The translations under genes were made by a program, and so were the position numbers. This document shows positions 7,991 through 16,968 of a DNA stretch of 64,000 nt, piece after piece; positions within the stretch are counted from its first letter, which is position 1; each line of letters starts with the position of its first letter. This DNA comes from Propionibacterium sp. (GTDB taxonomy: Bacteria > Actinomycetota > Actinomycetes > Propionibacteriales > Propionibacteriaceae): assembly GCA_012517405.1 (NCBI GenBank), contig JAAYVB010000013.1, positions 57,773 through 121,772 on the forward strand. Reading direction: 5' to 3'. The notes beneath the pieces were generated by a model, which saw nothing but the letters and a program-made list of their open reading frames with translations, did not search any database and was not told the origin of the DNA.

Positions 7991-9505
7991 CTATTCCTTA
8001 CTGTTCTTCGCTTGATGCTGAGTGGCGAGCTCCATGACCTTGAGCTGGGTGGCATCGGCGATATCGAGTTCGCCGGTTACCCGGCCTTCGCACATGACGA
8101 TGACCCGGTCGGAGAGATGGAGTATCTCGGTGAGGTCCGAGGAGACCAAGATGATTGACTTTCCTTCGGCGATGAGCCCGCGCATCATGTCGTAGATCTC
8201 GGCCCGTGCACCGATGTCGATGCCGCGGGTGGGCTCATCGAAGATGAGAATCTCGACATCGCGCAACAGCCACTTGGCGAGCACCACCTTCTGCTGATTG
8301 CCGCCTGAGAGATTCTTGACGATCTGGTTCACGCTAGGTGTCTTGGTGCGTAGCGCTGCGACGTAACGTTCTGCCGCTTTGCGGCATTCGGCTTGTCGCA
8401 CGACCCATCCGGTCGACAACTTGTCATAGGAGGCAAGCACGGTGTTATCGGTGACCGATAGGTTCAGTACCAGCCCGTAGCGTTTCCGGTCTTCTGACAG
8501 GTAGGCGATGCCGGCGCTGATCGCCTGCTTGGGGTGGGTGAAGTGCATCGGCATGCCGTGTACCTCGATCTCGCCGGTGCCCCAGGGGTCCGCTCCGCAG
8601 AGTATCTGCATCGTTTCGGTGCGCCCAGCACCGACCAGCCCAGCGAAGCCGAGGATTTCGCCCCTGCGTAGCTCAAACGAAACGTCTCTCACTGCCGACG
8701 AGGTCAGCCCTCGGGCGCGCAGCACGACCTCTGCGTCCGCGGGTACGTCACTGGACTGCTTCTGCGAGTTGTCGATCTCGCGGCCGACCATTCGCTTGAT
8801 GATGTCATCGACCGTGCACGAGGCCGTCTTGAGGGTGTCGACATAGTCGCCATCGCGCAGCACGGTGACACGGTCGGCAACCTGCATGATCTCGTTCATC
8901 CGATGCGAGATGTAAACGACCGAGACGCCCCGCGCGCGCATCTGATCGACTTTGGCCAGCAGTTCGATGGTCTCGCCTTCTGACAGCGCCGCACTCGGTT
9001 CGTCGAGGATGAGTACCTGGGTTTCGGCGAACGACATTGCCCGCGCGATCTCGACCATCTGTGCCTTGCCGACACTGAGATCTCGTAGCAGGGTTCGGGG
9101 GTCAACACCGATCTCGAACTCGTCGATCAGTGCCTGGGCTCGCCGGTTGAGATCACGGTCCGAGATACGGAATGACGACGATTCCCGGCCGATGAAGATG
9201 TTCTGGGCCACCGTGAGGTCGCTCATCATGTTCAGTTCTTGGTGGACGATCGAGATGCCCGCCCGCTGAGCATCCCCGATCGACCGGAAGGCGACTGGTT
9301 TGCCCTGGTATTCGTAGGTCCCGCCATAATCTGGGTAGATGCCGGTCATGATCTTGACCAGCGTGGATTTCCCGGCCCCGTTCTCGCCGACGAGCGCGTG
9401 CACCTCGCCGGCGCGCAGTTCGAATCGGGCGCTCTTCAGCGCCTGCACGCCGGGGAAGGATTTGGAAATACCCTCCATTCGCAGGCGCAACTCTTCAGGT
9501 TTCAC
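7991..9505 (-). CDS. Sugar ABC transporter ATP-binding protein (RbsA-like, two NBDs)
   Basis: 504 residues with two fused nucleotide-binding domains. NBD1 has Walker A GENGAGKS, a diverged signature LSVGKAQ and Walker B LILDEPSAAL. NBD2 has a degenerate Walker A (LVGAGRTE), signature LSGGNQQKV and FDEPTRGIDIGA. One normal and one degenerate domain is typical of RbsA/MglA/XylG. First gene of the operon; the region upstream holds a LacI-type operator. Together with the permease and binding protein it makes a complete high-affinity sugar importer. Confidence 0.95.
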   Translation of the reverse strand: MKPEELRLRMEGISKSFPGVQALKSARFELRAGEVHALVGENGAGKSTLVKIMTGIYPDYGGTYEYQGKPVAFRSIGDAQRAGISIVHQELNMMSDLTVAQNIFIGRESSSFRISDRDLNRRAQALIDEFEIGVDPRTLLRDLSVGKAQMVEIARAMSFAETQVLILDEPSAALSEGETIELLAKVDQMRARGVSVVYISHRMNEIMQVADRVTVLRDGDYVDTLKTASCTVDDIIKRMVGREIDNSQKQSSDVPADAEVVLRARGLTSSAVRDVSFELRRGEILGFAGLVGAGRTETMQILCGADPWGTGEIEVHGMPMHFTHPKQAISAGIAYLSEDRKRYGLVLNLSVTDNTVLASYDKLSTGWVVRQAECRKAAERYVAALRTKTPSVNQIVKNLSGGNQQKVVLAKWLLRDVEILIFDEPTRGIDIGARAEIYDMMRGLIAEGKSIILVSSDLTEILHLSDRVIVMCEGRVTGELDIADATQLKVMELATQHQAKNSKE

Positions 9506-9591
9506 ATTCCCTCCGATCCGGACGTCGACGTCATGGTTCGGGCAGCAGAAACCGGGGTACTGCCATCGTCGTAGTGCCCGGGTCTCACCTA

Positions 9592-9605
9592 TGACATCGG
9601 TGTCA
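9592..9605. promoter_or_regulatory. LacI-type operator between the sugar ABC operon and its regulator
   Basis: TGACATCGGTGTCA is a 14-bp near-palindrome with a central CG, the usual form of a LacI/GalR-family operator. It lies 87 bp upstream of the ATPase gene and 60 bp upstream of the lacI-family gene, so one site could repress both. Confidence 0.65.
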
Positions 9606-9665
9606 CTTCTGCGTGCAAGGCTAGGCTGATGCTATTGGCCTGTCAAGGGGCGAAAGGAGATTGAG

Positions 9666-10721
9666 ATGGTGACGTCAGTACCTCGCGACGCTGACCCCGC
9701 GGCTCCACGACGGGCTGCGACTATGAAGCAAGTCGCGGCGTTGGCCGGGGTAGGCGCCAAGACCGTCTCTCGGGTGATCAATGACGAACCTCGGGTTGCG
9801 CCGGAGACGGCGGCTAGGGTCTGGGATGCCATTCGAGCACTCGATTACCACGTGGATATGCGAGCAGGCAGCCTGCGCCGGGCTGGCGGCCGGACCCTGA
9901 CGCTCGGCTTGCTGGTCAGCAGTGTGGATAACCCGTTCGCCGGCGAAGTTCACCGCGGAGTGGAGGACGTCGCTCGGGCGCGCGGGGTGGCGGTGCTCGC
10001 CGTGAGCCTGCATGAGGATCCCGTGCAAGAAAAGAGCGCAGTGGAAGACTTCATCCGGCGGCGTCTCGACGGCATCATTTTATCCACCACGTCCACCGAT
10101 GTGAGTTATCTGAGTACCACGCTGATCCGCGGAATGCCCATGGTCTTCATCGACCGCCGGCCGCTCGGTCTTTCGGTCGACGCCGTCACCAGCGACAATC
10201 GTGAGGCAGCGGCCTTGGCCACCCGATCTCTGATCGCCCGCGGGCATCGGCGGATCGCATTTCTTGGAGAGCGCTCCACTATCCGCACTTCGGCCGAGCG
10301 ACACCAAGGATTCCTTGATGCGTTCGGTGAGGCAGGTGTCCCGACCGGTGAGGCGACGGTGATCTTCGGGTTGTCCAGTGCCCGGGAAGCCCAGGAGGCT
10401 CTCGGCGCACTTCTGGACAGCGATCAACCGCCGACGGCCGTATTCGGGGGGCAGAACCTGATCACTGTCGGCGCGCTGCACGCCTTACACAGCCGGGGCA
10501 TGCAACATCGCATTGCACTGATCGGTTTCGATGACCTTGAGCTTGCTGATCTGCTCGATCCCGGCGTCACGGTGATCAGGCAGGATCCTCGGAAGCTAGG
10601 ACGTGTGGCTGCCGAGCGGATGTTCTCCAGGCTGGACGGTGGCGTCCTGGCACCCGAACACATAATTGTGCCCACTGAGTTCATTGAACGGGGCAGTGGC
10701 GAGATCTTGGCACCTCGATAG
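9666..10721 (+). CDS. LacI-family transcriptional regulator
   Basis: 351 residues. An N-terminal helix-turn-helix (MKQVAALAGVGAKTVSRVIN) and hinge helix are followed by a periplasmic-binding-protein-like effector domain (LTLGLLVSSVDNPF, RGHRRIAFLGE, ALIGFDDLELADLL). GGCGAAAGGAG precedes the ATG. It is divergent from the sugar ABC operon and shares a palindromic operator with it, so it most likely represses the transporter until the imported sugar or a derivative binds. Confidence 0.92.
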   Translation: MVTSVPRDADPAAPRRAATMKQVAALAGVGAKTVSRVINDEPRVAPETAARVWDAIRALDYHVDMRAGSLRRAGGRTLTLGLLVSSVDNPFAGEVHRGVEDVARARGVAVLAVSLHEDPVQEKSAVEDFIRRRLDGIILSTTSTDVSYLSTTLIRGMPMVFIDRRPLGLSVDAVTSDNREAAALATRSLIARGHRRIAFLGERSTIRTSAERHQGFLDAFGEAGVPTGEATVIFGLSSAREAQEALGALLDSDQPPTAVFGGQNLITVGALHALHSRGMQHRIALIGFDDLELADLLDPGVTVIRQDPRKLGRVAAERMFSRLDGGVLAPEHIIVPTEFIERGSGEILAPR

Positions 10722-10742
10722 ACCGACCTTTGTGGTAGCACA

Positions 10743-10770
10743 GCTGGCCGGCGCCCTGGCCGGCACCAGC
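10743..10770. terminator. GC-rich hairpin between convergent genes
   Basis: GCTGG plus CCGGC pair with GCCGG plus CCAGC across a 2-base bulge and a short loop, between the lacI-family stop and the convergent lactonase-like gene. No U-run. Probably a U-less bidirectional terminator. Confidence 0.45.
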
Positions 10771-10771
10771 C

Positions 10772-10808
10772 CCGGTCAGCGCTCGATGACCTCGATCCAG
10801 TAGGCCCC
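10772..10808. repeat. 37-bp repeat shared with 5185-5221
   Basis: This is the intact source copy, covering the last codons (GAYWIEVIER) and stop of the lactonase-like gene. It matches the copy at the end of the CPBP gene at 35 of 37 bases. Confidence 0.6.
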
Positions 10809-11804
10809 CAGCCCGGCCGGGAAGGTCTCGATCAGCGTCAGCGCCGAGTCGGCGTCCGGACGATACTGGCCGACGACCCGATCGAGTTCGGACGCCACCA
10901 GCAGGTCTCCATTGGGCAGCACCGCGAAACCGCGCGGCTGGGCCACCACATCGGAATGGGCAGTGACCCCGCCGAGCACGCCGTTGCTCGCGATATCGAG
11001 GGCCGTGATCGTCGCCCGGGTGCGCTCGGAGCAGTAGAGCCGGGTCTCGGACGCGTCCAGGTGCAGATCGGCGCCCCAGATCAGCTGCTCGGCGCGAGGA
11101 TCCGCCCCGAAACGGCTGTGCTTGAGCCCGCGATCGGTCGGAATGCAGGTCTGCGCGGAGACGAACGTCAACTGTCCGGATTCGGCGTCGCGCCGGTAAT
11201 GCAGCACCTCGCCCGAGTACTCGGTGTTCACATAGACCGAGCTCTGGTCGGACGAGAAGATGAGATGCCGTGGACCGCTGCCGGCCGGTGCAGCCACAGT
11301 CGGCGGATCCAGCGGACGAAGCCCCTCGTCGGCGGAAACCGCGTACTGGGCGATCAGGTCGTCGTGCAGCGACACGTAGTAGGCGAAGGCGCCGTCGGCG
11401 CTTACCACGACGCTGTGCAGGTTCGGGTAGCTGATCGTCTCGCCCACCGGCGACAGCGAGCCGTCATCGGCGACGGCGAAGACACCTCCGACACCTTGGT
11501 GGTAGGACGCCCAGAACAGCCGGGAGCCGTCGGCGCTCAGCTTCAGATAGACCGGTGACCCGGGAGCGTCGGTGCGCCCGATCACCGTCGTGCGGCCCGA
11601 CGAACGGTGCAGCTGCAGGACGACAACGCCGAACGGGTCGCTCGTTCCGGCGAAGACCAGGTCGCGTGCGGGGTCGACGGCCAGCGGCAGTCCGGGAGCG
11701 CCGACCTCGCTGACGGCGAGCGGGGTGAGCTCATCGCCGCTCAGGTCAAACGTGGTGATCGTGCCATCCTTGGAGTTGCCCACCAGCACAAGAGAAGAAG
11801 TCAT
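10776..11804 (-). CDS. Lactonase-family seven-bladed beta-propeller protein
   Basis: 342 residues without a signal peptide, made of repeated beta-propeller units (for example LKLSADGSRLFWASYHQGVG, VVVSADGAFAYYVSLHDD, LHLDASETRLYCSERT). This matches the lactonase/YbhE family that includes bacterial 6-phosphogluconolactonase (Pgl). A sugar lactonase is likely, acting in the cytoplasm, but the substrate is not certain. It runs convergent to the lacI-family gene. A relic of a similar 3' end lies at 5.2 kb. Confidence 0.85.
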   Translation of the reverse strand: MTSSLVLVGNSKDGTITTFDLSGDELTPLAVSEVGAPGLPLAVDPARDLVFAGTSDPFGVVVLQLHRSSGRTTVIGRTDAPGSPVYLKLSADGSRLFWASYHQGVGGVFAVADDGSLSPVGETISYPNLHSVVVSADGAFAYYVSLHDDLIAQYAVSADEGLRPLDPPTVAAPAGSGPRHLIFSSDQSSVYVNTEYSGEVLHYRRDAESGQLTFVSAQTCIPTDRGLKHSRFGADPRAEQLIWGADLHLDASETRLYCSERTRATITALDIASNGVLGGVTAHSDVVAQPRGFAVLPNGDLLVASELDRVVGQYRPDADSALTLIETFPAGLGAYWIEVIER

Positions 11805-11827
11805 GGTGCGAGCCTAATAGCGACGCC

Positions 11828-11905
11828 CGCCGCCGGGGCTGCTTCTCGTCGTGACTGCTCGCCGCCGGGGCGGCTTCTCGTTGTGACTGCCCGCCGCCGG
11901 GGCTA
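11828..11905. repeat. 32-bp tandem repeat, about 2.5 copies
   Basis: Units begin at 11828, 11860 and 11892 with CGCCGCCGGGG and are nearly identical over 32 bp. The last, partial unit contains the stop codon of the DUF2252 gene, so the array looks like a duplication of that gene's 3' end into the spacer. Confidence 0.75.
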
Positions 11906-13372
11906 CTTCGCGTCGGCCGACTCGTCGATGGGCAGCCTGCCAGCCTGCACCGCACGCAGCAGGGCTGCGTGATCTGCCTCGGTCTGATCGGCATATGCCC
12001 TAGCGAAGTTTGCGAATGCCTCCGCGGCGGCGTCCGAATTGCCGAGATAGCCCGCGATTCGCGACGCACCGGAGGTGCGGGCATGGCTCTTGGCCAGCAG
12101 CAACCCGAGCACCCGCGCGTAATCGGCTACGGCTTCGGCGCCGAGCCCGTCGATGATGACCGCGCCCTTCATGTTCCGGTACTGGCGGACGTAGACCTGC
12201 AGCGCCGGCGAGCCCGGCATCTCGGTGAACGGCCCCAGATAGGTGGCCGTGCTCGGTTCGGCGAATGCCGGCAGCGTCGCCCAGCCGAGCAGCGGGTCAC
12301 TGACCGTTTGCAGCGCCTGCTGATACTCGACGACGCGTTGGCCCTGGTGATGATGCCAGGCGTGCGAGCCGTGGGTGAAGCGTGCCAGCACCGAGCGCTG
12401 CGCCTGCTTGAGTTGCAGGAACAGCAGATCGTCGGGCGCCGAGCCCTCCAGCAAGGCGATGAAGGCCCGCAATCCGACCGAACCGACCCCGACGACCTTG
12501 TGGGCGCAGTCGACCAGCCGGTAACCACCGATGACGCGCCGCCACTGCAACGGCAGCGTGCCGAGGTAATCGTCCAGAGCCTGGGTGATCTGCTCGAAAC
12601 GGGCATCCGAGACGCGGGTCAGCAGCGCGCCGTCCGGCCTGATCTCCAGCGCCCCTCCCTCGCTGGTGGTCAGCTTCGGCAGTGCACGGTCGCTGGTGCG
12701 CTGCTTCGCCTTGGCTGCCGCCCGCACCACCTGATTGCGCAGTGACGGCTCGATGACCGTCTCATTGAGCCGGTTCAGATCAACCCGCAGGAAGCTTCGG
12801 GACAGCAGCGGCACCTGGGCCAGATGTGTCAGTTCATCGCGATAGGCGCTGACGCAGGCCTTCACCGCGTCGCTGCACTGCTGCTCGCTCATCTGGTTCT
12901 GCCGGCCGGCCACGTAGACACTCGCGACCAGCCGCCGCATGTCCCATTCCCACAAGCCCGGATGGGCTTCGTCGAAGTCGTTGAGGTCGAGCACCAGCTC
13001 GCCCTCGGGCGAACGGTAGAAGCCGAAGTTGCCCAGGTGGCAGTCGCCGCAGATGATCGCGCTGATACCGGTCGCAGGCAGGGACGCGCAGTCGCTCGCG
13101 CAGACGTTGGCGGCACCGCGCAGGAAGCCGTAGGGCGAGGCCGCCATCCGGGCAACCCGCACCGCGATCAGCCGGGGGATGCGTCCCAGATGCGCCTCCA
13201 TGATCTGCTCGATCGGGTCGGGGCGATTGTCAGCGGGACTCCAGTAGCCGAGGGTGGCGCGGGGTACCTTCACTCGCAGGCTCTTGCCGTATGCCCGCGA
13301 TTCGGCGCGGCTGGGGATCGGCTTGCGCACCGAGCGAAACGCCTCGGCGTCCATCATCGTCTGCGTCGACAT
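11903..13372 (-). CDS. DUF2252 family protein
   Basis: 489 residues matching the DUF2252 family throughout: an N-terminal Arg-rich start, ICGDCHLGNFGFYRSPEG and DLNDFDEAHPGLWEWDMRRL. The latter resemble the His-x-Asp-x-x-x-x-Asn catalytic loop and the metal-binding Asp of aminoglycoside-phosphotransferase-like kinases. Biochemical function unknown; by fold it is probably a small-molecule kinase. Soluble. Divergent from the Bax-inhibitor-1 gene. Confidence 0.88.
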   Translation of the reverse strand: MSTQTMMDAEAFRSVRKPIPSRAESRAYGKSLRVKVPRATLGYWSPADNRPDPIEQIMEAHLGRIPRLIAVRVARMAASPYGFLRGAANVCASDCASLPATGISAIICGDCHLGNFGFYRSPEGELVLDLNDFDEAHPGLWEWDMRRLVASVYVAGRQNQMSEQQCSDAVKACVSAYRDELTHLAQVPLLSRSFLRVDLNRLNETVIEPSLRNQVVRAAAKAKQRTSDRALPKLTTSEGGALEIRPDGALLTRVSDARFEQITQALDDYLGTLPLQWRRVIGGYRLVDCAHKVVGVGSVGLRAFIALLEGSAPDDLLFLQLKQAQRSVLARFTHGSHAWHHHQGQRVVEYQQALQTVSDPLLGWATLPAFAEPSTATYLGPFTEMPGSPALQVYVRQYRNMKGAVIIDGLGAEAVADYARVLGLLLAKSHARTSGASRIAGYLGNSDAAAEAFANFARAYADQTEADHAALLRAVQAGRLPIDESADAK

Positions 13373-13438
13373 AATCCCGAGTGTAAGGCTTGCACCGTGG
13401 GCTGACAGCGATACCGCCGGTGCCCGGGAAATCCCTCA

Positions 13439-13467
13439 TTGGTTAGCGGGCTTACCTCTAATAGGAT
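13439..13467 (+). promoter_or_regulatory. Promoter of the Bax-inhibitor-1 gene
   Basis: TTGGTT (13439-13444) and TAGGAT (13462-13467) are separated by exactly 17 bp. Transcription would start near 13474, which excludes the upstream in-frame ATG at 13466 and favours the GTG at 13517. Confidence 0.55.
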
Positions 13468-13516
13468 GTCTGAGGTGCCGCGATCAGCGGGGCCGCAAAC
13501 GACCAGGAGGAGTCCG

Positions 13517-14326
13517 GTGCGCAGTAACAATCCCGTTTTGACGGGCCGGAATGCGTTTACGTATTACAACCCGAATCAGCAGGGCGGCTCCGGCCAGACT
13601 GACGTCTACGGATACCAAACGGCACACGGATACACCCCGCAGCCGCAGCAGGCCACCGGCCGGATGACCATCGACGACGTCATCACCAAGACCGCAATCC
13701 TTCTGCTGATCATGATCGCAGCCGGTGGCGTCACGTGGCTGCTGCTGCCGGTCTCGCTGCTCTACCCGGTCGCGATCATCGGTTCGCTCGTCGCCTTCGT
13801 GACGGTCTGGATCGTCTCGATGCGCAAGAACGTGTCGGTTCCCGGCGTCTTCGCGTATGCGGTCGTCGAAGGCCTGATGCTCGGCGCCTGGAGCAAGATC
13901 TTCGAGTACATGTATCCGGGCATCGTCGTGCAGGCGGTGATCGGAACCTTCGTGGCTGCGTTCGTGGTGCTGGGCGCCTACAAGTTCCTGGGGGCCCGGG
14001 TACGTGGACGACTGGCTCAGATCGTGGTCGTATCGATCATCGCGTACGCCGTGATGTCACTGCTGAATCTGATCCTGATCTTCGCCGGTGTGAACCTCGG
14101 CTGGGCCACCATCGGCGCCAACGCAGGGCCGCTGTCGTGGCTGTCCGCGGGGCTCGGCGTGGTGCTGGCAGCGGCCAGCCTGCTCATGGACTTCGAGGCC
14201 ATCGAGGTGGGCGTCCGCGGCGGTGCTCCCGAATCCGAATCCTGGCGCGGCGCGTTCGGCCTGCTCGTTACCATGGTCTGGCTCTACACCACGCTGCTGC
14301 GCATTCTGAGCTTCTTCCGCAACTAG
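13517..14326 (+). CDS. Bax inhibitor-1/YccA family membrane protein
   Basis: 269 residues: a Gln/Gly/Tyr-rich hydrophilic N-terminus of about 50 residues, then seven TM segments of the BI-1/YccA-like type (actinobacterial YetJ-related branch), with a conserved VEGLMLGAWSKIFE stretch and a C-terminal MVWLYTTLLRILSFF. Homologues conduct protons or calcium. The GTG start was chosen because AGGAGG lies six bases upstream. A strong rho-independent terminator follows, so the gene is monocistronic. Confidence 0.88.
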   Translation: MRSNNPVLTGRNAFTYYNPNQQGGSGQTDVYGYQTAHGYTPQPQQATGRMTIDDVITKTAILLLIMIAAGGVTWLLLPVSLLYPVAIIGSLVAFVTVWIVSMRKNVSVPGVFAYAVVEGLMLGAWSKIFEYMYPGIVVQAVIGTFVAAFVVLGAYKFLGARVRGRLAQIVVVSIIAYAVMSLLNLILIFAGVNLGWATIGANAGPLSWLSAGLGVVLAAASLLMDFEAIEVGVRGGAPESESWRGAFGLLVTMVWLYTTLLRILSFFRN

Positions 14327-14397
14327 CAGTCGGGAAACATCGCAGGTAAAGAACAGTCGCGGTGCCGTAGGGGTTGCCGCACCGCGAGTAGGTTGTG

Positions 14398-14437
14398 CAC
14401 CGGCCCGGAGTCACCCCCGGGCCGGTGTTCTCTTTTT
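14398..14437 (+). terminator. Rho-independent terminator after the Bax-inhibitor-1 gene
   Basis: CACCGGCCCGG pairs with CCGGGCCGGTG across an 8-base loop and is followed by TTCTCTTTTT. A second hairpin (TCGCGGTGC/GCACCGCGA, 14357-14387) lies just upstream. Confidence 0.9.
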
Positions 14438-14513
14438 GCCCGCTCGTCGTCCTGCCCGGTTCGTCGTCGGCCCCATGCGCTCGCCGTCCGTGCAGTTCGC
14501 TCGCCGAGCGAAC

Positions 14514-15209
14514 TCAGCGGAGCCGGATGTGATTGAGGTGGCGGTCCAGCAGGGAGCGGGCGCCGGACGTCCAGGGAAGCGAGCGCCAGCGCGGCACCGG
14601 CACCCAACTGGCGGCCATCGTGGTGCCGCCGACGTCGAGGACGAGCGGGTCGGTCGGGTCGGCGCAGACCGCGGTGTAGATGATGCGCAGCGCCTGGAAG
14701 TCCTCGAGCACGCCGGAGGGGGAGCGTCCGATCCAGTGGTCGGACTGGACGTCGATCAGCCTGCTGATACGAACCCGCTGCGAACTCTCCTCCATGATCT
14801 CGCGCATCACGCCTTCACTGGGGGTCTCGCCCTGCTCCAGGCCGCCACCGGGCAGCTGCCAGAGTCCGGGGATCGCCGTCCGGTCGGAGCATTGCGTGCC
14901 CAGCACCCCACGCTGCGATCGGACGATGGCGTAGGCGGCTACGCGCTGATGCGGCACCGGCTTCTCGTCCTGGGCGATCGTCAGGCTGGGATCCAACCCC
15001 CGCGACTTGACCCGGGGTGGACGAGAGTTGTTCGCTCGCGGCCTGACCTGGGTAGTCAGCACGATGCCCTGATCGTCCAGATGAGTGCTCAGCGGATGGG
15101 TCATCAAGAAACCATGCCGCCACAACATCATGCGGGGATCTTCACCATGGGCCAGGACCGCATCCACTGAGATGCTGGCGCCCGGTGCCAGTACTCCCAC
15201 GATCCTCAT
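14514..15209 (-). CDS. Nudix hydrolase
   Basis: 231 residues with a Nudix box: GGLEQGETPSEGVMREIMEE fits GX5EX7REXXEEXG at its Glu and Arg positions except for the final Gly, which is Ser-Gln here. The domain starts around residue 90 (VPHQRVAAYAIVRSQRG). The first ~85 residues are a family-specific N-terminal extension. It should cleave a nucleoside-diphosphate-linked substrate with Mg2+; the substrate is unknown. Convergent with the Bax-inhibitor-1 gene. Confidence 0.87.
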   Translation of the reverse strand: MRIVGVLAPGASISVDAVLAHGEDPRMMLWRHGFLMTHPLSTHLDDQGIVLTTQVRPRANNSRPPRVKSRGLDPSLTIAQDEKPVPHQRVAAYAIVRSQRGVLGTQCSDRTAIPGLWQLPGGGLEQGETPSEGVMREIMEESSQRVRISRLIDVQSDHWIGRSPSGVLEDFQALRIIYTAVCADPTDPLVLDVGGTTMAASWVPVPRWRSLPWTSGARSLLDRHLNHIRLR

Positions 15210-15236
15210 GCATCAATCATTCCATGGCCAGCAATC

Positions 15237-16226
15237 TCAGGGATTCTCGATCTTGTTGCCCATCAGATCGGTGACCACCTTGGAACCGCCGGATTCAACG
15301 GTGATTCGTGGCTGGTCGGCGTCGGCAGGTTGGTTGACGGTGACCGTCACGGTGGTCACATCGGGCTGCTCGAGCAGCAGCGGCGCGGTGCGGATCAGCT
15401 GGCCGATCACCGCTGGGTCGATCACTGTCTGATCGAACGGCAGGGTCGAGGGTGTCTCGCGGCGTTGGGTGATGAACATCGGCACGGTGGCGGTCCGGAT
15501 GCGCCGCTCGACCACGCCAGGCGTGTCCAGTACATCGACCCACACCTGGTCGGCACTGCTCATGACATCGGCGCTGTCCACGGTCACGCTGACCGTCAGC
15601 ACAAAGCGTCGGTGGTAATAGACGTCGTTCAGCCCGATGGCCAGGTCCTTGTCGACGGTGAGATCGAGTCGCGGAATCGGGTTACCGTCCCGGTCGAAGA
15701 AAACCGTCGAGGATTCGGGACTGGTGGTGACGGTCATCAGGATCTGCCGGTGGTCGTACTCATTGATCTGCAGTTCCTGCCGTTCGGCCGACCCTGACAC
15801 CTGGGCCGCGATGGTGAACAGGCTCGCCACATCCGAAAGATTGAAGGTATTCGGGTCGAAGCTGGTAGCCGCCACGAGATCGGTGCCGTCATCGCTGGGT
15901 GTGATCACACCGGCCAGCCAGACCATGGAACGGGGCCGGTCGCCGTCGCCGATGTAGGTCAGTCGCGCCTGGGTGCGATTGATCACCACCCGGACGACGG
16001 GCTTGCCGGCAGCAGCCGTCACGAGCTCGGAGACCACCTGTTGAGCCAGCCCCGGCGCGAACAGATCGTGGCTGGCGGGGATGGCCGAGGCGGACGGCGT
16101 GGCCGACATCGAGGGAGACGGCGAGCGGGACGTGGTCTGTGCCGGCAGCGTCGCCGCGCATGACGACAGCGCGAGCATCGCCGCCAGCGCGAGGGCTGTC
16201 GCGCCAATGAACCTGCATGCCGTCAC
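15237..16226 (-). CDS. Putative lipoprotein of unknown function
   Basis: About 329 residues. The N-terminus is a signal peptide with a lipobox (LALSSC, lipid-bearing Cys near residue 23), followed by a Ser/Pro/Thr linker and a mostly beta, soluble domain without recognisable motifs. The GTG at 16226 is preferred: an upstream ATG at 16259 would place eleven hydrophilic residues before the signal and would overlap the divergent glycosylase gene. Probably exported and membrane-anchored. The spacer to the divergent start is only 23 bp, so both messages may be leaderless or nearly so. Confidence 0.7.
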   Translation of the reverse strand: MTACRFIGATALALAAMLALSSCAATLPAQTTSRSPSPSMSATPSASAIPASHDLFAPGLAQQVVSELVTAAAGKPVVRVVINRTQARLTYIGDGDRPRSMVWLAGVITPSDDGTDLVAATSFDPNTFNLSDVASLFTIAAQVSGSAERQELQINEYDHRQILMTVTTSPESSTVFFDRDGNPIPRLDLTVDKDLAIGLNDVYYHRRFVLTVSVTVDSADVMSSADQVWVDVLDTPGVVERRIRTATVPMFITQRRETPSTLPFDQTVIDPAVIGQLIRTAPLLLEQPDVTTVTVTVNQPADADQPRITVESGGSKVVTDLMGNKIENP

Positions 16227-16249
16227 ATAGTGCAGGCTACCGTGGCCAC

Positions 16250-16861
16250 ATGTGCTCAATCGACTTCAACCGCCGCGCCGACGAGGTGGCCCCGCTGGTG
16301 TTGGGCTCGATCTTGTGGCGTGGCCCGGTGGGATTGCGGCTCACCGAGGTCGAGGCATATCTGGGCCCGGACGATCCGGCCTCGCACGCCTACCGCGGTC
16401 CCCGCGGGCGAGCGGTGACCATGTTCGGCGCCCCCGGCTGCCTGTATGTCTACCTCAGCTACGGCGTCCACCGGGCGGCGAACCTGGTCTGTTCGCCGGC
16501 GGGATCGGCCTCCGCGGTGCTGCTGCGCGCCGGCGAGCTGGTGGCGGGACGAGACCTCGCCCGGCAGCGCAGGGGATGGGATGCTGATGACGTGGTGCGT
16601 CCCGATCACCGGTTGGCCAGCGGTCCGGGAAACCTGGGCACCGTGCTCGGACTGAAGCTCACCGACGACGGTGCCCGGCTGGGCGACGATTTCGTCCTGG
16701 AGCCCAGCGATACCCCTAGCCGGAACGTACTGAAGGGCCCGCGCACCGGGATCACCAAAGCCGTCGACTGGCCGCTGCGATTCTGGCTCGCCGGGGAGCC
16801 GAGCGTGAGTCCCTACCGGAGGTCACCCAAGGCCCCGCGGGTGGCTGAAGATCGGCTGTGA
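16250..16861 (+). CDS. mpg: DNA-3-methyladenine glycosylase (AAG/MPG family)
   Basis: 203 residues of the alkyladenine glycosylase fold. Conserved stretches are LRLTEVEAYLGPDDPASHAYRG (catalytic Glu and base-flipping region), GCLYVYLSYGVHRAANLVCS and ASGPGNLGTVLGL. It excises 3-methyladenine and other damaged purines, starting base-excision repair. The ATG at 16250 gives the usual N-terminus; a weak TAnnnT box (16238-16243) six bases upstream allows a leaderless message. Standalone gene. Confidence 0.9.
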   Translation: MCSIDFNRRADEVAPLVLGSILWRGPVGLRLTEVEAYLGPDDPASHAYRGPRGRAVTMFGAPGCLYVYLSYGVHRAANLVCSPAGSASAVLLRAGELVAGRDLARQRRGWDADDVVRPDHRLASGPGNLGTVLGLKLTDDGARLGDDFVLEPSDTPSRNVLKGPRTGITKAVDWPLRFWLAGEPSVSPYRRSPKAPRVAEDRL

Positions 16862-16968
16862 TCAATCGTCTGATACCTACCCACGAGGGGTGCTGTGGCA
16901 CTAAGGTGGCAGCCAACCCGAACCAAGGCGTACGGGGGATCACAACTCAACGAAGAAGTGAGAAGCCC

